A program made the translations under genes and the position numbers. From NCBI RefSeq assembly GCF_009792895.1, contig NZ_WSSC01000005.1, forward strand, positions 62,001-126,000: 64,000 nt of DNA, in the 5' to 3' direction. Positions 8,640 through 17,778 of this stretch are shown in pieces. The DNA is from Pigmentibacter ruber. Lineage in GTDB: Bacteria; Bdellovibrionota_B; Oligoflexia; Silvanigrellales; Silvanigrellaceae. The notes under the pieces were generated by a model that searched no databases, had not been told where the DNA came from, and worked only from the letters and a program-made list of their open reading frames with translations. Positions within the stretch are counted from its first letter, which is position 1, and each line of letters begins with the position of its first letter.

Positions 8640-9908
8640 CTATTTTTCTGGTCTGACATAGTCTAGTAAATGTTTTTTAAGATGTTTAGGTTTTAAAGCA
8701 TGAATTTCAGGGACAGAATCTGCTAAAGGGAGGGCATATTCAAAAAATTCTTCAGTAACTCCGTTTTCTTCTTTATTAATCATGCTTCTTGGCATGAGTT
8801 TTGTCTTTTGGGCTACTAATTTTAAATCGCAAAGTGAAGTTTCACATTTATATGTTGAACCAGGTAGTCTTACTAATGTTACCATTTTGTCAGATTCTCC
8901 TTTCATCATATAATGCACAGCCATTGAACCAACTAAAAAAGCATCGGCTTGATCAGATGCGGAGGCCATTCCTGCAAGGGAGCGTTGCAAATATCCTAAA
9001 GTATCTGCTCTACAACGTAGCTTTCCAAACGCAGAATTATAAACCAGATTTTTTTTGATTAAATTAGAAAGATAGTCTCCCAATTTTCCTGAACTAGAGA
9101 GCAATGCATTACCAAACTCATCAACTTCGCCAGCAAATTTTTCTTCTCCAAGTTGATCAGCTATTCCTTCTGCGACTACAATGGTCGCTCTTCCTATTCT
9201 ATTGTATGTTTTTTGCACATCAGCAAGGAATTTTTTTTCATTAAATTCTACTTCAGGAAGATAAATAAGATGCGGACCTACTTCATCATCATCTTCAATA
9301 TCAATATGACCTTTCTTAGCAATTGCTGTTGCAGCAGCAATCCAACCAGCGTGTCTTCCCATAACAACGTTAATCTTCACGCTATTAAAAAAGCTTCTAT
9401 TGTCTAAATCATCTCCAGCAATAATATGTGATACTACTTTTGCAACACTGCCATAACCGGGGCAGTGATCAGTAACCATCAAGTCATTATCTATTGTTTT
9501 TGGAATATGCAGAATTCTAACATCATAGTTTCTTTTGTTTGCTTCTTCTCTAATTAATTGAGCGGCCTCAGCGGAATCATTTCCACCATTGTAAAATACA
9601 AATTTAATATTATGAGCTGAAAAAACCTCAAATATTCTATCTAAATCACTGTGTCTAGGTTTAATGCGAGCCGAACCTAATGCAGCACCTGGGGAAACAG
9701 CAATGGTGCGCCAAACACGAGTATCTTCTGCTGATAAATCTATTAAATTTTCATACAAAACACCATGCAAACCATGGTATGCTCCTAGAACTCTTAGAAT
9801 TTTATCTGGATAGTCACGACTTGCTCCCATAATTCCAGCCAGTGATTGATTAATAACAGCCGTAGGACCGCCTGATTGAATGATGAGAGCGTTGCCTTGA
9901 AGTATCAT
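8640..9908 (-). CDS. pfp: 6-phosphofructokinase, diphosphate-dependent type
   Basis: Phosphorylates fructose 6-phosphate in glycolysis. The fold markers IIQSGGPTAVINQSLAG, PKTIDND, MGRHAGWIAAATAIA and GYLQRSLAGMASASD are all present. The ATP-enzyme GGDGS loop is replaced by YNGGNDSAEAA, with Asp in place of the second glycine, and the lysine of PKTIDND is present. These two features mark PPi-dependent phosphofructokinases, which work reversibly. Length (422 residues) fits the long PPi clade. GGAG lies 7 bp before ATG 9908 and an extended -10 element lies just upstream. Confidence 0.85.
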   Translation of the reverse strand: MILQGNALIIQSGGPTAVINQSLAGIMGASRDYPDKILRVLGAYHGLHGVLYENLIDLSAEDTRVWRTIAVSPGAALGSARIKPRHSDLDRIFEVFSAHNIKFVFYNGGNDSAEAAQLIREEANKRNYDVRILHIPKTIDNDLMVTDHCPGYGSVAKVVSHIIAGDDLDNRSFFNSVKINVVMGRHAGWIAAATAIAKKGHIDIEDDDEVGPHLIYLPEVEFNEKKFLADVQKTYNRIGRATIVVAEGIADQLGEEKFAGEVDEFGNALLSSSGKLGDYLSNLIKKNLVYNSAFGKLRCRADTLGYLQRSLAGMASASDQADAFLVGSMAVHYMMKGESDKMVTLVRLPGSTYKCETSLCDLKLVAQKTKLMPRSMINKEENGVTEEFFEYALPLADSVPEIHALKPKHLKKHLLDYVRPEK

Positions 9909-9930
9909 TTTTATTCTCCAAAAAAGAAAA

Positions 9931-9939
9931 ATTATAGCA
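9931..9939 (-). promoter_or_regulatory. extended -10 promoter element for pfp
   Basis: On the minus strand TGCTATAAT is a perfect extended -10 element. Its start site would fall near 9924, giving a very short leader with GGAG before ATG 9908. No good -35 is visible, as is usual with extended -10 promoters. The element forms the 3' arm of an 8-bp hairpin (9932-9939 with 9945-9952) followed by TTTTTCTTTTTT, so it could also terminate purA transcripts. Confidence 0.4.
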
Positions 9940-10027
9940 AAATATGCTATAACTATATAACTGTAAAATTACATTTATAATTTACTTTAAAAAATTTTAA
10001 ATGCAATTTCAAGCGTAAGAATCAAAT

Positions 10028-11299
<1,272 letters not shown>

Positions 11300-11450
11300 C
11301 TATTAGATTTATAAACCATTGAAAGTTTTAAAATGGTTACTTTTAAAGTGAAATAGGAACAGAGATCTGTTCGCGCAACTCTCACACATCCATTTTTAAT
11401 CTTCAACATTTTAATGTATTATTTGTATATTGTTATAAAGGAGAGAATTT

Positions 11451-12062
11451 GTGCAAAATTCTTTAAATGATTTTCGTTCGGCTTTGTTTGCTGCAGACTT
11501 TCAATTGGCTGAAAATATTGGACTTGATCAAATTCAACAATTAGGAGAAAAGGCGGATTGGTTAAATGAATTAGGTATTTTGTTTTTAATGAAAGGAGAT
11601 CTTCCTGAAGCGCTTAGATTTTTTGATAGAGCCATCCAAGCAGATCCTAATTTTATAGAGGCTCAATTTAATGCAACAATTATATTAAGTGATTTAGGAT
11701 TCTATGATGAAGCAGCGATTCGCTTTCAAGATGCTTGTCAGAGAGAGGGTGTCATTCTTGCCAGAAAACATTATGATATGTGTCTGTTTTATCAATCAGT
11801 CGGAAAGTTTCAAGAAGCTATAGAAGAAATTTTAAAGGCAATCCACCTTATTAAAAATCATGATTATTATATAGAATTAACTCGTATTTATATTGAACTG
11901 CAAAAATTTAATGAAGCTTTGCAAAGCATTAATGAAGCAATAATTTTAAACCCCCAAAGTACTATTGCCCAAAATTTAAAGCATCAATGTGAACAAACAT
12001 TAGATCAATACTTAGCTAGTCGTAACTCTGGTAAAGAATTTGAAAGTAAGATAATGCAATAA
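11451..12062 (+). CDS. tetratricopeptide-repeat protein
   Basis: The 203-residue product has about four TPR units, for example residues 46-80 (LFLMKGDLPEALRFFDRAIQ then ADPNFIEAQFN) and 148-182 (IELQKFNEALQSINEAIILN). It has no signal peptide, so it is probably a cytoplasmic scaffold; the binding partner is unknown. The start is GTG 11451, supported by AAGGAGAG 8 bp upstream. The cysteine-repeat secreted protein follows 44 bp downstream on the same strand, so the two may be co-transcribed. Confidence 0.8.
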   Translation: MQNSLNDFRSALFAADFQLAENIGLDQIQQLGEKADWLNELGILFLMKGDLPEALRFFDRAIQADPNFIEAQFNATIILSDLGFYDEAAIRFQDACQREGVILARKHYDMCLFYQSVGKFQEAIEEILKAIHLIKNHDYYIELTRIYIELQKFNEALQSINEAIILNPQSTIAQNLKHQCEQTLDQYLASRNSGKEFESKIMQ

Positions 12063-12106
12063 CATATCTCATCTTTTTTTTGATGAGTGAATTATTGGAG
12101 AATCTT

Positions 12107-12559
12107 ATGAAATTATTTTTATCCCTGTTGGTTGTTATGTTATCTTTTTCATCTTTTGCCCGTGAAGTTTGTGTTCGAAATGAAAAGGGAATTTTTTGTG
12201 GAACTGAAGTTATTGTTCAGGAAAAAGATAAATATGAACAAAAAAAGAAAATAGAACCTAAAAAAGAATGCATTACATATCAAGGGCAAGAATTTTGCGG
12301 AATTGAATGTAAAAAAAATGCTTCTGGAGCTGATTGCAAACAAAGTAAAAGCGAAACTTGTTTAGCAAATGACAAAGGAGTTGTCTGTGGTTTTAATTGT
12401 ATAGATAAGCAATCCGTTGCGGCTTGTGCTTCAAAAAAACAATTTAAATGTGAAAGTTATTTTGATGATGCAAAATGTGGTGTGAATTGTTCTGTAAAGT
12501 TTGGTGAACTTACATGCGATGAAGATGATGAAAATTTTAAACAAATTAAAGCTTCTTAA
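12107..12559 (+). CDS. secreted cysteine-repeat protein of unknown function
   Basis: No family is recognised. From ATG 12107 (GGAG 7 bp upstream, and the signal peptide begins here, not at the TTG 12080 of the longer frame) the 150-residue product starts MKLFLSLLVVMLSFSSFA, with cleavage after SFA. The mature part contains 14 cysteines in about four repeats of the form C-x8-9-C-G-x2-C-x6-8-C, such as ECITYQGQEFCGIEC and TCLANDKGVVCGFNC; the first repeat lacks its second half. The even cysteine count and export suggest a disulfide-rich rod or binding module. The stop overlaps the convergent sanA-like gene by 4 bp. Confidence 0.7.
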   Translation: MKLFLSLLVVMLSFSSFAREVCVRNEKGIFCGTEVIVQEKDKYEQKKKIEPKKECITYQGQEFCGIECKKNASGADCKQSKSETCLANDKGVVCGFNCIDKQSVAACASKKQFKCESYFDDAKCGVNCSVKFGELTCDEDDENFKQIKAS

Positions 12560-13200
12560 TAAATCCAATCAAAAAATTTCTCATCGTATGGTGTTACTTT
12601 AAAAACCACTTGAAAATAATCTTTTGTTCTGGCTAAAAACTCTCTAAAAGAATAATACCAATTATTTTTACTTTCCCCAGCATTAACACCTTGAGCGTCA
12701 ATCCCTATTTCTCTTGCAAGCCAAACGGCTCTTGCCAAATGAAAATTTTGGCTAATAATATAAGCACTTTGAGCATTAAAAACTTCTTTTGCTCTTAAAA
12801 TAGTAGCATAAGTATTATATCCTTTTTCATCGGTAATTAAAACTTCTTCAGGAATACCATGTTTTAATGCAAATTTTTTCATTGCAGCTGTTTCATTATA
12901 ATAGCTATCTGTTCCATCTCCACTCATTAAGATCGTTTTAACAAGTTTTTTATCATATAATTCAATTGCTTTTTCCATTCTTGCTTTTAATAACCCTGAA
13001 AGAGAATCCCCATGTACGCTGGCACCTAATACAATTGCAAAATCTTTAGCAGTTGTCTGTGTTAATGGACTTTGAGAATTAAAATACATTATTGTATTAG
13101 TTCCTAAAAAAATTAGACAAATTATTAAAATAAGTAAGATAATAGAAATAGTGAAATACTTTAGAATTTTTAAAGGCAAAGAAATCAATTTTGGAATCAA
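12556..13200 (-). CDS. SanA/YdcF-like DUF218 membrane protein
   Basis: One N-terminal membrane span (about residues 13-36) precedes a periplasmic DUF218 domain with FAIVLGASVHGDSLSGLLKAR, ILMSGDGT, KGYNTYATILRAKEVF and SQNFHLARAVWLAREIGI, the layout of SanA (vancomycin high-temperature exclusion protein). SanA affects outer-envelope permeability but its reaction is not established. The start is TTG 13200 with AGGAG 5 bp upstream. The gene converges on the cysteine-repeat gene and diverges from the gene at 13341. Confidence 0.8.
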   Translation of the reverse strand: MIPKLISLPLKILKYFTISIILLILIICLIFLGTNTIMYFNSQSPLTQTTAKDFAIVLGASVHGDSLSGLLKARMEKAIELYDKKLVKTILMSGDGTDSYYNETAAMKKFALKHGIPEEVLITDEKGYNTYATILRAKEVFNAQSAYIISQNFHLARAVWLAREIGIDAQGVNAGESKNNWYYSFREFLARTKDYFQVVFKVTPYDEKFFDWIY

Positions 13201-13340
13201 ACTTTCTCCTATTCTTAAAACAAGACTATTTGAAATGAACCTTTCTTTTTGTCTAAAAATTGCAGCCCTATGTCAAATTGTTGAGGCTTCTAAATCTTTA
13301 TAAAACTAACATACAATTTAAACAATTAGGGAGTCATTAA

Positions 13341-15182
13341 GTGAGTAGTTTAAAAATAGTCAAAAAATTAATTTCAGCATTTATTTTAATATTTTATCCA
13401 TTGATATGTTTTAGTCTAGAAAACCCAGCTGCTCAATCTCCTGTCACACAAGGAGATACATTTTTATTACCTCCATTACGCAGAATTGGTCTTGATATTG
13501 TTGAAACAAATTTAGATAAATTTAGAGTATACATGCGCAAGCAAGATAGGCATTTATATGGTATTCCAGCTTTTCCTTTTAATGAACAAGATATTCAAAA
13601 AATATTTGCTGAAGACATTGCAGATGAAATAAAAAATACCGGAAGATTTTGGAATTTATCTCTAAATGATTTTGTTAAATTATTACCTTTAGCAGGTAAT
13701 CCATCAAATAATTTGAGTAATAAAATAGAGAATTTAAAAAGACGTTTAGAATTAGACTATAACTTAGAAGCTTGGATAAAACCATCTGTTTATTTTGCTC
13801 CAGATCAAACATTAGTTCGATTAGTTTTGAAAGGAGCAGGCATTCATTCTTCAGTTTGGGCAAGAGAAGACATCATGTTGGAGCCACAAGTTTCCCAAGA
13901 TAAAATTAAAGTCGCTTTTTCTCAAGCACTTGCACGCTTGATAAATACAATTGGACATGATGGAAAAGTCACATATTTAAGAGAAAATTTACTTACAATT
14001 GATTTTGGAATTGAAAGAGGAGTTGTACGTGGTGACTCTCTTTCTGTGGGATATGTTTTGCTTACTAGTTTTCATCCACAAAGTGGAGAATTTTTAAGAT
14101 CTCAAAGAATAACAATTCATGAGATTAAAGTTCTAGAATCTAGGCAGGGAAGTTCTCTATGCCAAATTATAGCATCGGATAGATTGGCTTTTGAACAAGC
14201 ACTAAAGAACTTAGGAACAAGTGATGTCACAATGCTTGTTTGGAAAAAAAATCAATCTGGCTACAAAGAAGGTTGGAGGGAACCGTATAATCCAGACACA
14301 GCACCTATTTTAGGGGCTGTGGAGTCTGGATTTGGAAATCCAGTTATTGAAAAAGAACCTCCAGAGAGTTTAAAATCTGTAATTCCGCCTGTCGTATTTG
14401 AAAAAGAAACTACTCCTTCAGCAAAAGAAGATTTTCAAAGAAAAAATAATAAAAATAGTACAGAAAAACAAGGTTTACCTTATAAAATGGCAGGAAAAGA
14501 AGAAAATTTACCAATTCCAAATAGTGAAATAAATAAAAATAAATTTAAAAGAGCTGTGATTAATAAACCCGCAACTTGGTTTCCCTATACAGCTTTGCTT
14601 GGTACAGGGATAGTAATAGGCTCAAGTAATGGAAACATATCTGATTTTCCTAAAACTGTTTTAAACAAATTATCTGCTGCATCATACATTAATTTAGATT
14701 CTGAGATACAGTTAAAATTGTTACCTTATGCGCAGTATTCATATTTTCAAAACTCAAGTTTATCTGGTAGTTCATATTATGCAGGAGCAACATTTTTAGA
14801 CACCATTGTTAATGTTGATCGCTATGATTATTTGTCGATAGGCGCTTCGGCTGAATACACAGGAGGAGAAATAGATTACAACTGCGGTTGTAGAGACAGT
14901 AATATGCTTTCCCATCCAGCTTTAATGGCAAACGTGATGTGGGAAGATAATGTTGCTACTTTTGGCAACTATAATCTTTTAGTTGGTTTATCAGTAATTG
15001 ATTTTGTTCAACAGTCTTCAGTTTGGTCTATAAAAGCAAACATAAGACCTTATAATCAACTACCAAAAGAATTGGTATTTGATGTTGGAATTAAACGTTT
15101 TTATAGCGGTTGGATGGAATTTAGTGTCGGTATTTCTTGGGATTTCATACCTGAATATAATTACATACGAACCATTTTATAA
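13341..15182 (+). CDS. exported protein with probable C-terminal outer-membrane barrel, unknown function
   Basis: No family is recognised. A signal peptide (about residues 1-28, hydrophobic ISAFILIFYPLICFS) precedes a roughly 300-residue soluble region, a low-complexity charged linker near residues 335-400, and a C-terminal part (about 410-613) built of alternating hydrophobic strands with many aromatic residues. An outer-membrane barrel is inferred from that pattern; the last residues are not the classic terminal Phe/Trp. The soluble region has repeated alpha/beta character but no recognised catalytic motif. The GTG start has GGGAG 8 bp upstream. Confidence 0.65.
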   Translation: MSSLKIVKKLISAFILIFYPLICFSLENPAAQSPVTQGDTFLLPPLRRIGLDIVETNLDKFRVYMRKQDRHLYGIPAFPFNEQDIQKIFAEDIADEIKNTGRFWNLSLNDFVKLLPLAGNPSNNLSNKIENLKRRLELDYNLEAWIKPSVYFAPDQTLVRLVLKGAGIHSSVWAREDIMLEPQVSQDKIKVAFSQALARLINTIGHDGKVTYLRENLLTIDFGIERGVVRGDSLSVGYVLLTSFHPQSGEFLRSQRITIHEIKVLESRQGSSLCQIIASDRLAFEQALKNLGTSDVTMLVWKKNQSGYKEGWREPYNPDTAPILGAVESGFGNPVIEKEPPESLKSVIPPVVFEKETTPSAKEDFQRKNNKNSTEKQGLPYKMAGKEENLPIPNSEINKNKFKRAVINKPATWFPYTALLGTGIVIGSSNGNISDFPKTVLNKLSAASYINLDSEIQLKLLPYAQYSYFQNSSLSGSSYYAGATFLDTIVNVDRYDYLSIGASAEYTGGEIDYNCGCRDSNMLSHPALMANVMWEDNVATFGNYNLLVGLSVIDFVQQSSVWSIKANIRPYNQLPKELVFDVGIKRFYSGWMEFSVGISWDFIPEYNYIRTIL

Positions 15183-15269
15183 TTTAATATTTCTTCTAAT
15201 TTTTTTAGTTTGCTATTCAACAGTTAAAAAGATAGAATTTTTTTGTTTTTTATTAGGAGATATATTTTG

Positions 15270-15917
15270 ATGGATTCTTTAATTTCTTTTGTGGGATATT
15301 TATTAGGATTTTTAAAAGATCCTATCTTATTAATTCAAACAGTTGGTTATATAGGACTAATAACAATCGTATTTGCAGAAACAGGTTTACTATTAGGTTT
15401 TTTCTTACCTGGTGATTCCTTACTGATTGCAGCTGGTTTATTTGCTGCAAAAGGTGACATGAATATTGTTATATTATTAGTAACTTTAACAATAGCTGGA
15501 ATTATTGGTGATGCTGTCGGATTTTATATTGGAAGAAAATTGGGCCCATTGTTATATCAGAAAAAAGATTCTTTTTTCTTTCGAAGAAAACACCTTTTAG
15601 CGGCGCATGATTTTTATGAAAAACATGGAGGTAAAACGATTATTTTGGCTAGATTTATTCCAATTATAAGAACATTTGCACCAACTGTAGCTGGTGCTGC
15701 TGAAATGCAATACTTACGTTTTGCTATTTTTAATATCGTCGGAGGTTTTTTATGGGTTTGGAGTATGCTTCTTGCTGGTTATTTTTTAGGAAAAACTTTT
15801 GGTGATAAGATAAATGATTATATTCATTATTTGATAGTTGGAATTATTTTTGTTTCTTTTCTACCTATTATAATTAAATGGTTACAGACAAAAAAAATTG
15901 AAAAAAAACAGGCTTAG
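15270..15917 (+). CDS. DedA-family membrane protein
   Basis: DedA proteins are inner-membrane proteins linked to lipid-carrier (undecaprenyl phosphate) recycling and envelope homeostasis. Seen here: the VFAETGLLLGFFLPGDSLLI entry helix, GDAVGFYIGRKLG, FYEKHGGKTIILARFIPIIR with the conserved arginine motif, and three C-terminal hydrophobic spans. ATG 15270, preceded by AGGAGA, is preferred over the TTG 9 codons upstream; length is then 215 residues. The stop overlaps the convergent pterin synthase gene by 4 bp. Confidence 0.88.
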   Translation: MDSLISFVGYLLGFLKDPILLIQTVGYIGLITIVFAETGLLLGFFLPGDSLLIAAGLFAAKGDMNIVILLVTLTIAGIIGDAVGFYIGRKLGPLLYQKKDSFFFRRKHLLAAHDFYEKHGGKTIILARFIPIIRTFAPTVAGAAEMQYLRFAIFNIVGGFLWVWSMLLAGYFLGKTFGDKINDYIHYLIVGIIFVSFLPIIIKWLQTKKIEKKQA

Positions 15918-16348
15918 TATCTGGATTCATTTTTTGTTTTAGTAACAATATTATTTTCTGTTTCCCAAACTGTAATTGATTCTAATTGAATTAAAGTAAT
16001 TTTTTCTTCTTTCAATTTAAGTTCTAATCTATTCCAAATACTTTCTACTAAAACTTCTGTTGTTGGAATTTTACCTTGCAACCAAGATACATCATGATTT
16101 AAATGTTTATGATCTACGTCATTAATAATATAATCATTTACTAATTGTTTTAAAGTTTGCAGATTAAATAACATTCCTGTCTCAGGATCTATATGTCCAC
16201 TAACAACAACTTCTAATTTGTAATTATGACCATGACCATTCTTCCCAGAACATTTACCAAAGATAGAATGATTTTTTTCATCGCTAAAATTTGGGTTAAA
16301 TAATCTATGGCTTGCACAGAAAGAAAACATTCTTTTTAAGGTTAACAT
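15914..16348 (-). CDS. 6-pyruvoyltetrahydropterin synthase / QueD family protein
   Basis: Acts on 7,8-dihydroneopterin triphosphate, making either 6-pyruvoyltetrahydropterin (biopterin route) or 6-carboxytetrahydropterin (queuosine route). Zinc ligands are His14 (CASHRL), His39 and His41 (NGHGHNY); the catalytic cysteine is Cys33. The spacing is C-x5-HGH, as in animal PTPS, not the C-x3-HGH of E. coli QueD. The stretches SGHIDPETGMLFNLQTLKQL, DHKHLNHDV and WETENNIV also resemble PTPS. No queuosine genes lie nearby to decide. The gene is 5 bp downstream of the ABC1 kinase gene and probably cotranscribed with it. Confidence 0.82.
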   Translation of the reverse strand: MLTLKRMFSFCASHRLFNPNFSDEKNHSIFGKCSGKNGHGHNYKLEVVVSGHIDPETGMLFNLQTLKQLVNDYIINDVDHKHLNHDVSWLQGKIPTTEVLVESIWNRLELKLKEEKITLIQLESITVWETENNIVTKTKNESRY

Positions 16349-16353
16349 ACTGA

Positions 16354-17664
16354 TTACTCTTTTTTCTGTAAAATATTAAGTAAAATATTTTTAGCTTGAA
16401 CAGTTGGTCCCAAACTTTCCATAATAAGCAAATTACCACCAAGTCTTCTATTAATAAAGAGCACTTCTGAGTTTGGTGCGCGAAATTTAGTAGCTTTCAT
16501 AAAATGAATTGACTCAGCATTTGTTCGTTTTAATTGTTTGCTATTCATCCAAGAATATGTTTCTTCAAGAAAAGGTTCTATAGCAATTTCCATTAATTTG
16601 ATGAAGCTATCTTTTGCTTCAGGAGGATCGTGTCGATGTAAAAAACCCATTTTTTTTGCCACTTTTATTAATTCTTGGTTATCTTTATGAATAGCTGCAA
16701 GAGTTAAAGAAGCATAATTTTCAATAAGTTCTTCGCTAAGTTCTTGAGTTGCACCAAAATCAAGTAAAACTAACTGTCCAGAAGTTGTTACTAAAAAATT
16801 TCCAGGATTTGGATCTGATTGAATATGTTTGAAATGAAAAACTTCTGTAAATACTAATTCTAGAAGAACACTGCCTAACTTATCTCGAGTATAAATACAT
16901 TCAGATGAGTTATGCAATTGTGATTCGTTTTGTTTCATCCATTCTTGCAGGGAGATGGCATCTACCCACTCAGTAGTTAAAATATTTTTCCGACAATATT
17001 CTGGGATTGTCTTGGGGACTACAATATTAGGATTATTTTTGAATTTTTCATGATAAATATCATAAAATTTTTGTTCTCGAAAAAAATCAAGTTCTTGAAT
17101 AAAAAGTTTTTCAACTGCATCAAAAACTTTATCATAGTTTGACATATTTGGAATAAGATTGGCAATTTTTACTACTTTTTTCATATTTTGCAAATCAGAA
17201 TGAACATTTTTTTCCAAATTTGGGTATTGAACTTTAAAAGCTACAATTCTTCCGTCAATCAATTCTGCTTTATGAACTTGTCCTATACTTGCTGCATGTA
17301 CAGCTTTTTTATCAATATGTTTTATGAAACTTAAATCTTTGAATTCTTTCAACATTATGGGTTCAATAAACTCCCAATCTTTTGCTGTTGCTTGGGATTG
17401 TAGTTTACTTAATGCATCTTTCCAACCAGGAGGTAGAATATTATCATCAACCATGCTTAATAGTTGCCCTACTTTCATAGCGGCACCTTTTAATTCGTCT
17501 AGCCCTTTAACCAAACGTAAAGCAGCTTCACTCATGAAAGTATCGCTTTGCGCAGAAAGATTCAATTTTCTTTTTATAGCCTCATTTCCAGCTTTAACTG
17601 CAGTACTGCTAATTGTTTTTATCAAGGATAAAGCTCTTGTTTTGGCGTCATTATCTTTTTTCAA
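16354..17664 (-). CDS. ABC1/UbiB-family atypical protein kinase
   Basis: Members are kinase-like ATPases that support ubiquinone or related lipid metabolism. The family hallmarks are present: the KxGQ motif in KGAAMKVGQLLSMVDD, the alanine-rich loop AASIGQVHKAEL, TTEWVDA, the QSDPNPGNFLV catalytic-type loop and LDFG in place of DFG. Length is 436 residues with no membrane span, so it looks like the soluble eukaryote-like ABC1 type. The start is TTG 17664 with AAAGGAAAC upstream. No ubi genes adjoin it. Confidence 0.85.
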   Translation of the reverse strand: MKKDNDAKTRALSLIKTISSTAVKAGNEAIKRKLNLSAQSDTFMSEAALRLVKGLDELKGAAMKVGQLLSMVDDNILPPGWKDALSKLQSQATAKDWEFIEPIMLKEFKDLSFIKHIDKKAVHAASIGQVHKAELIDGRIVAFKVQYPNLEKNVHSDLQNMKKVVKIANLIPNMSNYDKVFDAVEKLFIQELDFFREQKFYDIYHEKFKNNPNIVVPKTIPEYCRKNILTTEWVDAISLQEWMKQNESQLHNSSECIYTRDKLGSVLLELVFTEVFHFKHIQSDPNPGNFLVTTSGQLVLLDFGATQELSEELIENYASLTLAAIHKDNQELIKVAKKMGFLHRHDPPEAKDSFIKLMEIAIEPFLEETYSWMNSKQLKRTNAESIHFMKATKFRAPNSEVLFINRRLGGNLLIMESLGPTVQAKNILLNILQKKE

Positions 17665-17727
17665 AAAAGTTTCCTTTAAACATAGTGTCTAAATAAATTG
17701 CTTCAGTGCGAAACAAGAATTCGGTAA

Positions 17728-17749
17728 AAAAAATTATATATAATTTTTT
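17728..17749. terminator. AT-only palindrome, possible terminator
   Basis: A perfect 22-bp palindrome composed only of A and T lies between the end of the flavoprotein gene (17779) and the start of the ABC1 gene (17664). It could end the flavoprotein transcript. The stem is weak, and such palindromes are common in this base composition. Confidence 0.25.
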
Positions 17750-17778
17750 CTTTTTGTGCGAATTTTTTAAATCCTTGT

